64,000 nucleotides of DNA from Persicaria tinctoria (taxonomy: Eukaryota > Streptophyta > Magnoliopsida > Caryophyllales > Polygonaceae): assembly GCA_037127255.1 (NCBI GenBank), contig JBANSL010000003.1, positions 24,410,314 to 24,474,313 of the forward strand, in the 5' to 3' direction. A model generated the notes under the pieces. That model saw nothing but the letters and a program-made list of their open reading frames with translations. It made no database searches and was not told the DNA's origin. The translations under genes and the position numbers were made by a program. Each line of letters opens with the position of its first letter. The first letter of the stretch is position 1. Of this stretch, positions 45,700 through 57,735 are shown in pieces.

Positions 45700-48600
45700 C
45701 TCGTTCGAGAGGAACTTAGTTTTATCTCCGCGAGCTTATAAAGCTACCAGCGGAGGTCCTCTGTAACTCGAGAGGGACTTAGTTTATACTCATTTAAGAG
45801 TTATCTCCGAGAGCTTATAAAGCTACCAGCGGAGGCCCTCTGTCACTCAAGAGGGACTTATTTTATAGTCATTTAAGAGTTATCTCCGCGAGCTTCTAAA
45901 GATACAAGCGGAGACCCTCTGTCACTCGAGAGGAACTTAGTTTATACTCATTTAAGAGTTATCTCTGCGAGCTTATAAAGCTACCAGCGGAGGCCCTCTG
46001 TCACTCGAGAGTGACTTAGTTTATACTCACTTAAGAGTTATCTCCACGAGCTTATAAAGTTACCAGCGGAGGCCCTCTGTCACTCGAGAGGGACTTATTT
46101 TATACTCATTTAATAGTTATCTCCGCGAGCTTATAAAGCTAACAGCGGAGGCCCTCTGTCACTCGAGCGGGACTTAGTTTATACTCATTTAAGAGTTATC
46201 TCCTCGAGCTTCTAAAGCTACAAGTGGAGTCCCTCTGTCACTCGAGAGGGACTTAGTTTATACTCATTTAAGAGTTATCTCTGCGAGCTTATAAACCTAC
46301 CAGCGGAGGCCCTCCGTCACTCGAGAGGGACTTAGTTTATAGTCACTTAAGAGTTATCTCCGCGATCTTATAAAGGTACCAGCGGAGGCCCTCTATCACT
46401 CGAGAGGGACTTATTTTATACTCATTTAGGAGTTATCTCCGCGAGCTTATAAAGCTACCAGCGGAGGCCTTCTGTCACTCGAGAGGGACTTAGTTTATAC
46501 TCATTTAAGAGTTCTCTCCGCGAGCATATAAAGCTACCTGTGGAGGCCCTCTGTCACTCGAGAGGGACTTAGTTTACACTCATTTAAGGGATATCTCCGT
46601 GAGCTTATAAAGCTACTAGCAGAGGCCCTTTGTCACTCGAGAGGGACTTATTTTATATTCATTTTAGAGTTATCTCCGTGAGCTTATAAAGCTACCAGCG
46701 GAGGCCCTCTGTCACTCGAGAGTAACTTAGTTTATACTCATTTAAGAGTTATCTTCGCGAGCTTATAAAGCTACCAGCGAAGGCCCTCTGTTACTCGAGA
46801 GGGACTTAGTTTATACTCATTTAAGAGTTATCTCCGCGAGCTTATAAAGCTACCAGCGGAGGCCCTTTGTCACTCGAGAGGGATTTATTTTATACTAATT
46901 TAAGAGTTATCTTCCGCGAGCTTATAAAGCTACCAGCGGAGGCCCTCTGTCACTCGAGAGGGACTTAGTTTATACTCGTTTTAGTGTTATCTCCGCGAGT
47001 TTATAAAGCTACATGTGGAGGCCCTTTGTCACTCGAGATGGACTTAGTTTATACTCATTTAAGAGTTATCTCCGCGAGCTTATAAAGCTACCAGCGGAGG
47101 TCCTCTGTCACTCGACAAGGACTTACTTTATACTCAGTTAAGAGTTATCTCCGCGAGCTTATAAAACTACCAGCGGAGGCCGTCTGTCACTCGAGAGGTA
47201 CTTATTTTATACTCATTTAAGAGTTATCTCCGCGAGCTTATAAAGCTACCAGCGGAGGCCCTTTGTCAGTCGAGAGGGAGTTATTTTATAGTCATTTAAG
47301 AGTTATCTTCCGCGAGCTTATAAAGCTACAAGCGGAGGCCCTCTAATACTCGAGAGGGACTTAGTTTATACTCACTTAAGAGTTATCTCCGCGATCTTAT
47401 AAAGGTACCAGCGGAGGCCCTCTATCACTCGAGAGGGACTTATTTTATACTCATTTAGGAATTATCTCCGCGAGTTTATAAAGCTACCAGCGGAGGCCTT
47501 CTGTCACTCGAGAGTCACTTAGTTTATACTCATTTAAGAGTTCTCTCCACGAGCATATAAAGCTACCTGTGGAGGCCCTCTGTCACTCGAGAGGGACTTT
47601 GTTTACACTCATTTAAGAGATATCTCCGCGAGCTTATAAAGCTACTAGCAGAAGCCCTTTGTCACTCGAGAGGGACTTATTTTATATTCATTTTAGAGTT
47701 ATCTCCGTGAGCTTATAAAGCTACCAGCGGAGGCCCTCTGTCACTCGAGAGTAACTTAGTTTATACTCATTTAAGAGTTATCTTCGCGAGCTTATAAAGC
47801 TACCAGCGGAGGCCCTCTGTTACTCGAGAGGGACTTAGTTTATACTCATTTAAGAGTTATCTCCGCGAGCTTATAAAGCTACCAGCGGAGGCCCTTTGTC
47901 ACTCGAGAGGGATTTATTTTATACTAATTTAAGAGTTATCTTCCGCGAGCTTATAAAGCTACCAGCGGAGGCCCTCTGTCACTCGAGAGGGTCTTATTTT
48001 ATACTCATTTAATAGTTATCTCCGCGAGCTTATAAAGCTAACAGCGGAGGCCCTCTGTCACTCGAGAGGGACTTAGTTTATACTCATTTAAGAGTTATCT
48101 CCTCGAGCTTCTAAAGCTACAAGTGGAGTCCCTCTGTCACTCGAGAGGGACTTAGTTTATACTCATTTAAGAGTTATCTCCGCGAGTTTATAAAGCTACC
48201 AGCGGAGGCCTTCTGTCACTCGAGAGTCACTTAGTTTATACTCATTTAAGAGTTCTCTCCACGAGCATATAAAGCTACCTGTGGAGGCCCTCTGTCACTC
48301 GAGAGGGACTTAGTTTACACTCATTTAAGAGATATCTCCGCGAGCTTATAAAGCTACTAGCACAGGCCCTTTGTCACTCGAGAGGGACTTATTTTATATT
48401 CATTTTAGAGTTATCTCCGTGAGCTTATAAAGCTACCAACGGAGGCCCTCTGTCACTCGAGAGTAACTTAGTTTATACTCATTTAAGAGTTCTCTCCGCG
48501 AGCATATAAAGCTACATGTGGAGGCCCTCTGTCACTCGAGAGGGACTTAGTTTACTCTCATTTAAGAGATATCTCCGCGAGCTTATAAAGCTACTAGCAG

Positions 48601-51600
48601 AGGCCCTTTGTCACTCGAGAGGGACTTATTTTATATTCATTTTAGAGTTATCTCCGTGAGCTTATAAAGCTACCAGCGGAGGCCCTCTGTCACTCGAGAG
48701 TAACTTAGTTTATACTCATTTAAGAGTTATCTTCGCGAGCTTATAAAGCTACCAGCGGAGGCCCTCTGTTACTCGAGAGGGACTTAGTTTATACTCATTT
48801 AAGAGTTATCTCCGCGAGCTTATAAAGCTACCAGCGGAGGCCCTTTGTCACTCGAGAGGGATTTATTTTATACTAATTTAAGAGTTATCTTCCGCGAGCT
48901 TATAAAGCTACCAGCGAAGGCCCTCTGTCACTCGAGAGGGACTTAGTTTATACTCGTTTAAGTGTTATCTCCGCGAGTTTATAAAGCTACATGTGGAGGC
49001 CCTTTGTCACTCGAGATGGACTTAGTTTATACTCATTTAAGAGTTATCTCCGCGAGCTTATAAAGCTACCAGCGGAGGTCCTCTGTCACTCGACAGGGAC
49101 TTAGTTTATACTCAGTTAAGAGTTATCTCCGCGAGCTTATAAAACTACCAGCGGAGGCCCTCCGTCACTCGAGAGGGACTTAGTTTATACTCACTTAAGA
49201 GTTATCTCCGCGATCTTATAAAGGTACCAGCGGAGGTCCTCTATCACTCGAGAGGGACTTATTTTATACTCATTTAGGAGTTATCTCCGCGAGCTTATAA
49301 AGCTACCAGCGGAGGCCTTCTGTCACTCGAGAGTAACTTAGTTTATACTCATTTAAGAGTTCTCTCCGCGAGCATATAAAGCTACCTGTGGAGGCCCTCT
49401 GTCACTCGAGAGGGACTTAGTTTACACTCATTTAAGAGATATCTCCGCGAGCTTATAAAGCTACTAGCAGAGGCCCTTTGTCACTCGAGAGGGACTTATT
49501 TTATATTCATTTTAGACTTATCTCCGTGAGCTTATAAAGCTACCAGCGGAGGCCCTCTGTCACTCGAGAGTAACTTAGTTTATACTCATTTAAGAGTTAT
49601 CTTCGCGAGCTTATAAAGCTACCAGCGGAGGCCCTCTGTTATTCGAGAGGGACTTAGTTTATACTCATTTAAGAGTTATCTCCGCGAGCTTATAAAGCTA
49701 CCAGCGGAGGCTCTTTGTCACTCGAGAGGGATTTATTTTATACTAATTTAAGAGTTATCTTCCGCGAGCTTATAAAGCTACCAGCAGAGGCCCTCTGTCA
49801 CTCGAGAGGGACTTAGTTTATACTCGTTTAAGTGTTATCTCCGCGAGTTTATAAAGCTACCTGTGGAGGCCCTTTGTCACTCGAGATGGACTTAGTTTAT
49901 ACTCATTTAAGAGTTATCTCCGCGAGCTTATAAAGCTACCAGTGGAGGTCCTCTGTCACTCGACAGGGACATAGTTTATACTCAGTTAAGAGTTATCTCC
50001 GCGAGCTTATAAAACTACCAGCGGAGGCCGTCTGTCACTCGAGAGGGACTTATTTTATACTCATTTAAGAGTTATCTCCGTGAGCTTATAAAGCTACCAG
50101 CGGAGGCCCTTTGTCAGTCGAGAGGGAGTTATTTTATACTCATTTAAGAGTTATCTTCCGCGAGCTTATAAAGCTACCAGCGGAGGCCCTTTGTCATTCG
50201 AGAGGGACATAGTTTATACTCGTTTAAGTGTTATCTCCGCGAGCTTATAAAGCTACCAGCGGAGGCCCTCTTTCACTCGAGAGTGACTTAGTTTATACTC
50301 ACTTAAGAGTTATCTCCACGAGCTTATAAAGTTACCAGCGGAGGCCCTCTGTCATTCGAGAGGGACTTATTTTATACTCATTTAAGAGTTATCTCCGCGA
50401 GCTTATAAAACTCCCAGCGGAGGCCCTTTGTCACTCAAGAGGGACTTAGTTTATACTCATTTAAGAGTCATCTCCGCGATCTTATAAAGCTACCAGCGGA
50501 GGCCCTCCGTCACTTGAGAGGGACTTAGTTTGTACTCACTTAAGAGTTATCTCCGCGAGCTTATAAAACTACCATCGGAGCCCCTATGTTACTCGAGAGG
50601 GACTTATTTTATACTCATTTAAGAGTTATGTGCGCGAGCATGTAAAGCTAACCGCGGAGGCCCTCTTTCACTCGAGAGGGACTTAGTTAAAACTCATTTA
50701 AGAGTTATCTCCGCGACCTTCTAAATCTACAAGCGGAGGCCCTCTATTACTCGAGAGGGACTTAGTTTATACTCACTTAAGAGTTATCTCCGCGATCTTA
50801 TAAAGGTACCAACGGAGGCCCTCTATTACTCGAGAGGGACTTATTTTATACTCATTTAGGAGTTATCTCCGCGAGCTTATAAAGCTACCAGCGGAGGCCT
50901 TCTGTCGCTCGAGAGTAACTTAGTTTATACTCATTTAAGAGTTCTCTCCACGAGCATATAAGGCTACCTGTGGAGGCCCTCTGTCAGTCGAGAGGGACTT
51001 AGTTTACACTCATTTAAGAGATATCTCCGCGAGCTTATAAAGCTACTAGCAGAGGCCCTTTGTCACTCGAGAGGGACTTATTTTATATTCATTTTAGAGT
51101 TATCTCCGTGAGCTTATAAAGCTACCAGCGGAGGCCCTCTGTCACTCGAGAGTAACTTAGTTTATACTCATTTAAGAGTTATCTTCGCGAGCTTATAAAG
51201 CTACCAGCGGAGGCCCTCTGTTACTCGAGAGGGACTTAGTTTATACTCATTTAAGAGTTATCTCCGCGAACTTATAAAGCTACCAGCGGAGGCCCTTTGT
51301 CACTCGAGAGGGATTTATTTTATACTAATTTAAGAGTTATCTTCCGCGAGCTTATAAAGCTACCAGCGGAGGCCCTCTGTCACTCGAGAGGGACTTAGTT
51401 TATACTCGTTTAAGTGTTATCTCCGCGAGTTTATAAAGCTACCTGTGGAGGCCCTTTATCACTCGAGATGGACTTAGTTTATACTCATTTAAGAGTTATC
51501 TCGGCGAGCTTATAAAATTACCAGCGGAGGTCCTCTGTCACTCGAGATGGACTTAGTTTATACTAAGTTAAGAGTTATCTCCGCGAGCTTATAAAACTAC

Positions 51601-54600
51601 CAGCGGAGGCCGTCTGTCACTCGAGAGGGACTTATTTTATACTCATTTAAGAGTTATCTCCGCGAGCTTATAAAGATACCAGCGGAGGCCCTCTGTCACT
51701 TGAGAGGGACTTAGTTTGTACTCACTTAAGAGTTATCTCCGCGAGCTTATAAAACTACCATCGGAGCCCCTATGTCACTCGAGAGGGACTTATTTTATAC
51801 TCATTTAAGAGTTATGTGCGCGAGCATGTAAAGCTAACCGCGGAGGCCCTCTTTCACTCGAGAGGGACTTAGTTAAAACTCATTTAAGAGTTATCTCCGC
51901 GACCTTTTAAATCTACAAGCGGAGGCCCTCTATTACTCGAGAGGGACTTAGTTTATACTCACTTAAGAGTTATCTCCGCGATCTTATAAAGGTACCAGCG
52001 GAGGCCCTCTATCACTCGAGAGGGACTTATTTTATACTCATTTAGGAGTTATCTCCGCGAGCTTATAAAGCTACCAGCGGAGGCCTTCTGTCACTCGAGA
52101 GTAACTTAGTTTATACTCATTTAAGAGTTCTCTCCACGAGCATATAAAGCTACCTGTGGAGGCCCTCTGTCACTCGAGAGGGACTTAGTTTACACTCATT
52201 TAAGAGATATCTCCGCGAGCTTATAAAGCTACTAGCAGAGGCCCTTTGTCACTCGAGAGGGACTTATTTTATATTCATTTTAGAGTTATCTCCGTGAGCT
52301 TATAAAGCTACCAGCGGAGGCACTCTGTCACTCGAGAGTAACTTAGTTTATACTCATTTAAGAGTTATCTTCACGAGCTTATAAAGCTACCAGCGGAGTC
52401 CCTCTGTTACTCGAGAGGGACTTAGTTTATACTCATTTAAGAGTTATCTCCGCGAGCTTATAAAGCTACCAGCGGAGGCCTTTTGTCACTCGAGAGGGAT
52501 TTATTTTATACTAATTTAAGAGTTATCTTCTGCGAGCTTATAAAGCTACCAGCGGAGGCCCTCTGTCACTCGAGAGGGACTTAGTTTATACTCGTTTAAG
52601 TGTTATCCCCGCGAGTTTATAATGCTACCTGTGGAGGCCCTTTGTCACTCGAGATGGACTTAGTTTATACTCATTTAAGAGTTATCTCCGCGAGCTTATA
52701 AAGCTACCAGCGGAGGTCCTCTGTCACTCGAGAGGGACTTAGTTTATACTCAGTTAAGAGTTATCTCCGCGAGCTTATAAAACTACCAGCGGAGGCCGTC
52801 TGTCACTCGAGAGGGACTTATTTTATACTCATTTAAGAGTTATCTCCGCGAGCTTATGAAGCTACCAGCGGAGGCCCTTTGTCAGTCGAGAGGGAGTTAT
52901 TTTATACTCATTTAAGAGTTATCTTCCGCGAGCTTATAAAGCTACCAGCGGAGGCCCTTTGTCATTCGAGAGAGACATAGTTTATACTCGTTTAAGTGTT
53001 ATCTCCGCGAGCTTATAAAGCTACCAGCGGAGGCCCTCTTTCACTCGAGAGTGACTTAGTTTATACTCACTTAAGATTTATCTCCACGAGCTTATAAAGT
53101 TACCAGCGCAGGCCCTCTGTCATTCGAGAGAGACTTATTTTATACTCATTTAAGAGTTATCTCCGCGAGCTTATAAAGCTCCCAGCGGAGGCCCTCTGTC
53201 ACTCAAGAGGGACTTAGTTTATACTCATTTAAGAGTCATCTCCGCGATTTTATAAAGCTACCAGCGGAGGCCCTCCGTCACTCGAGAGGTACTTTGTTTA
53301 TACTCACTTAAGAGTTATCTCCGCGAGCTTATAAAGGTACCACGGGAGGCCCTCTGACACTCGAGAGAGACTTATTTTATACTCATTTAGGAGTTATCTC
53401 CGCGAGCTTATAAAGCTACCAGCGGAGGCCCTCTGTCACTCGAGAGGGACTTAGTTTATACTCATTTAAGAATTATCTCCGCGAGCTTATAAAGCTAACA
53501 GCGGAGGCCCTCTGTCACTCGGGAGGGACTTATTTTATACTCATTTAAGAGTTATCTCCGCGAGCTTATAAAGCTACCAGCGGAGGCCCTTTGTCACTTG
53601 AGAGGGACTTAGTTTGTACTCACTTAAGAGTTATCTCCGCGAGCTTATAAAACTACCATCGGAGCCCCTATGTCACTCGAGAGGGACTTATTTTATACTC
53701 ATTTAAGAGTTATGTGCGCGAGCATGTAAAGCTAACCGCGGAGGCCCTCTTTCACTCGAGAGGGACTTAGTTAAAACTCATTTAAGAGTTATCTCCGCGA
53801 CCTTCTAAATCTACAAGCGGAGGCCCTCTATTACTCGAGAGGGACTTAGTTTATACCCATCTAAGAGTTATCTCCGCGAGATTCTAAATCTACAAGCGGA
53901 AGCCTTCTGTTACTCGAGAGGGACTTATTTTATACTCATTTAAGAGTTATCTCCTCGAGCTTCTATAGCTTCCAGCGGAGGCCCTTTGTCACTCGAGAGG
54001 GACTTATTTTATATTTATTTATGAGTTATCTTCTGCGAGCTTATAAAGCTACCAGCGGAGGCCCTCTGTCACTAGAGAGGGACTTAGTTTATACTAGTTA
54101 AGTGTTATCTCCGTGATTTTATAAAGCTACAAGCGGAGGCCCTCTATAACTCGAGAGAGAATTAGTTTATACTCATTTAAGGGTTATCTCCGCGAGGTTA
54201 TAATGCTACCAGCGGAAGCCCTCTGTCACTTGAGAGGGACTTAGTTTATACTCATTTAAGAGTTATCTCCGCGAGCTTATAAAGCTACCAGCGGAGGCCC
54301 TCTGTCACTCGAGAGGGACTTAGTTTATACTCATTTAAGAGTTATCTCTGCAACTTATAAAGCTACCAGCGGAGGCCCTCCGTCACTCGAGAGGGACTTA
54401 GTTTATACTCACTTAAGATAACTCTCCGCGATCTTATAAAGGGACCAGCGGAGGCCCTCTGTCACTGGAGAGGGACTTATTTTATACTCATTTAGGAGTT
54501 ATCTCCGCGAGCTTATAAAGCTACCAGCGGAGGCCCTCTGTCACTCGAGAGGGACTTAGTTTATACTCATTTAAGAGTTATCTCCGCGAGCTTCTAAAGC

Positions 54601-54856
54601 TACAAGCGGAGGCCCTCTGTCACTCGAGATGGACTTAGTTTATACTCATTTAAGAATTATCTCCGCGAGCTTATAAAGCTACCAGCGGAGGCCCTCCGTC
54701 ACTCGAGAGGGACTTAGTTTATACTCACTTAAGAGTTATCTCCGCGAGCATATAAAGGTACCAGCGGAGGCCCTTTGTCACTCGAGAGGGACTTAGTTTA
54801 TACTCATTTAAGAGTTATCTCTGCGAGCTTCTAAAGCTCAAGCGGAGGCCCTCTGT
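45700..54856. repeat. 79-bp satellite array, about 116 units
   Basis: The unit contains CTCGAGAGGGACTTAGTTTA, TACTCATTTAAGAGTTATCT, CCGCGAGCTTATAAAGCTAC and CAGCGGAGGCCCTCTGTCA. Units follow head to tail without spacers and differ by a few bases. Each consensus unit can fold as CTCCGC-(AGCTT-ATA-AAGCT)-GCGGAG and as CCCTCT-8 nt-AGAGGG. Variant units recur together in blocks. The left edge touches a retrotransposon LTR region; the right edge is cut mid-unit by the LARD-like insertion, so the array may continue beyond the window. Confidence 0.97.
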
Positions 54857-57719
54857 TGTAAAGGCCCGAATTTTTAAATAATAAATTTCAACAAATAATA
54901 TAAAATGGATTTAAGTCGAAAAAGATAATAATAATAATAATAATTCGGATATTTTAAGGAGAACTCGTCTTTAAATTACTAAATCGAACTTGAAACTTTT
55001 AAAGCGAATTCTTGCCCAATTTTTAACTTTAACGATTGAATATGTCTTTCTCCTCGGGATCACAATTCCGTCATCTTTTCTCATTCTTATCCATTCCATG
55101 TCATCTCTCCCATTTGGGTAAATTCATACCTCTTCTTTCACTCCCTCCCTTCTTTGACCCCCTCCTATGGAAAACAAACAACAAATTCCCCTTTTCAAAA
55201 ATCAGATTTGTTTGACCATTTCAACACCCACACAACCAAGGATCCAAACACCCCTTATCCTTTTTCCTTCCTTTGAGGTTGTCGACAACAAGTTCTCTAA
55301 AACCCCTCACTCTCCACCTCCTTGCTCAGCTGAGCACACTTCTGCCACCACCACATCTTCCCTACCCTCGCCGTCGTCGTTGTTCGTCGCCTAGAGGCCC
55401 AGCCGCACCACCCTCTTCCTTCTCCGGGCAGCAGTAGCTCGTCCCGAGCGCTACCCAACCCACATCGAGCTCCTCCCGTGTACCACCAGCAGCCTCCGTC
55501 CCGAGCGCAGCCCCGAGCCTTCTCCAAGGCCGACGAGGAAGAGCCGAGCCCAGAAGCAGCCTGCAGCTGCCAACACCGACGCCGATGCCCTTCCTCGAGT
55601 CGATTTCCCTGTTTCAGATTCGAACCCATCGGTGAGGTTTTCTCCCTCTCTTTCTCCATCAAAAGAAATTCGTGAAAGCCCCACCATTAACCCTCTCTCT
55701 TTTTGTTTGAGACCAACCCCGATTCTGCTTCCGGCGAGCCGAAGGAGCCTCGACGACATTTTCCGGCGAACCTTCGAAACCTCGGTGAGCACTCCCTTTC
55801 CCTTCCTTCTTCTTGTCGATTCCGCTTCCATGAGTGTTGTTTTGGTGGTCGGAGTGCGGTGTCGCCGGCGAGCTTCCCTTGCCCCTCTTCCTGTCGCTGA
55901 ATTTCGAACGCAGGGAGTATATGGAGAAGGCAATGAACAGTGATTCAATTTGGTCCGGTTTTCTGTTTTAAATAAATGGGTTCGGTTCAACCTTTTAATC
56001 AGTTAACCGGTTTTAAAAAAAATAGAGTTTGGGTTGGGGTTTTACTTGGATCAGATTTTAGAAGGGGAATGGGCCTATTTTTTTTTGGGTTGATTTAAAA
56101 GCAAGTAAATTGGGCCTGGTTTGTCAAAGTAAATTGATCATTCTTCACCATTGGGTTCGGTTTTGAGGAAAATGAAATAAGGGCTCGGTTTGGCATTTAA
56201 ATGAATATGGAGGGTCGGTTTTGGAATTTTATAAGGGTGAGTTTTGGTAAATTAAAAAGGGATGATCTAATTAAATGAATATGGTTGGGATTTTAGAAAT
56301 ATTTTATATAAGTGTTAAAAGAATATGGTATTTGAACTATTATGTAATATTATGTGAAATTTAACATATAAATCATTATTTTGAGAACTTGGTTTGAAGT
56401 TTAAATGTTTAATGTCAGGCTTTGGCTAAGTATGACTTTAAAGGAATTGTTGATTTTTTTTTAGTTGACTTAATTTGAGATTTATGAGTTGGAAATATGG
56501 TTGGTAAGATTTATCGATGGGTTTGATTGGAAATGAAATGATTTTGGTTGATATTGATAGTATCGGAAATGTTTGGAAAATGGCTTTACAACCGATTGAT
56601 TTTGAGGATGTTGAGAACTTGGGTTTTGTGTGAGTATGAATATCGGTCCCGTAGCTTATAGAATTGGCTTGATGATAGGTGTGTATTGCTTTTGGATTGC
56701 TTTGGACTTGCATTGGGCCCTTGCTTGTATTATCTTGCTGTTCTGCATCTTCAGGTAAGTCTCTTCGGAGCTTACTCAGATTGAATAGAGCTATTCCCTG
56801 CTTTAAGTGCATGATATAATAGGTGTTGCATTCATGATCAGCATGCCATGTAGTACCATGCTAGGTTGCATTGATCGTTGAGCATTCGATTTCTCTATGT
56901 GTTTGTAAACAGAACGACCGTTATCTGTGATAGTCCTAGAGTCTTTGCTAGGGTCATAGGGTAGCCCAGCCTCACCGGGTACCCTGAGTCAATCGAGTAC
57001 TTCCTTATATTATGATATGCCTGCGGGCTTTATTGTGGAGCGGGTTAGGCATGCGTGCCGCCCTATTATAAATGAATGCATTCACGAGCTGGCCAGTCTC
57101 CGCCTGTCGGAAGGGGTGGAGGTAGGAGAGGGATATGCCACTTGGCATTGTCTTGGGCCCTTTACAGTATTTCTGCACATTACTGTGAACTAGGAGCATG
57201 CTAGTGTGTTTGAATTTCGTACTGCATTAGAGCATCTTTATTAGGTATAGCGTATATGTGTGCTTATGGTTGGGATGCAGAGTTAAGTGGGCATCGATCT
57301 GATCCCGCGCCAAATCAATTTTTTTAGGAATTATTTATGTTCATCCTATCGGTGTTGTTTGCTTATTGCGCGGGTCATTTTGTCGGCGGAGAGTGAGCGC
57401 TGGAGTTATATACTTCACCAGACTCTGATTATATTGTTTTGGATTTATACTATTGACTCCGTTTTGACCCGGCTCCGCCGTGGCACTTGTATCTGTACTT
57501 TACTTCCGCTTTACTTCCGTTTGAAATGGTTTCCGCGACATAGTCTTAGGACAGGTTAAGGGTACCCAACGGCCCTTCGAGGTTTTAGGGTTTGAAATCC
57601 CTCTTTCTACAAATCTTAAAATGAGTTGAAACCTCGACCCGTACCTGGATTGCAAGATCCGAACAAGGGGTTTTATCCCTTGAAACGTAACCCAGAAATT
57701 ATAATTCTGGGCCGTTACA
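54857..57719 (+). mobile_element. 5' LTR (2.86 kb) of a LARD-like retrotransposon
   Basis: Begins TGTAAAGGCCCG and ends GGGCCGTTACA (TGTAA...TTACA, TG...CA rule), followed after four bases by a primer-binding site. A GC-rich stretch (55300-55900) is open in several frames but belongs to the LTR and recurs in the other LTR at 63670; it is not a host gene. It interrupts a satellite unit after ...CCCTCTGT. Confidence 0.92.
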
Positions 57720-57723
57720 AAGA

Positions 57724-57735
57724 TGGTATCAGAGC
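57724..57735 (+). other. Primer-binding site (tRNA-Met type)
   Basis: TGGTATCAGAGC, continuing TGAGG, four bases after the LTR end; complementary to initiator tRNA-Met. It is not a tRNA gene. Confidence 0.92.

Noticed and set aside
45700..54856. CRISPR-like regular repeats
   Set aside because: Units are contiguous 79-bp monomers without unique spacers, and the context is a plant genome; it is a satellite.
55297..55990. Overlapping ORFs of 103-179 codons in GC-rich DNA
   Set aside because: They lie inside a long terminal repeat and recur in the second LTR at 63672; several frames are open at once, as expected from GC-rich composition.
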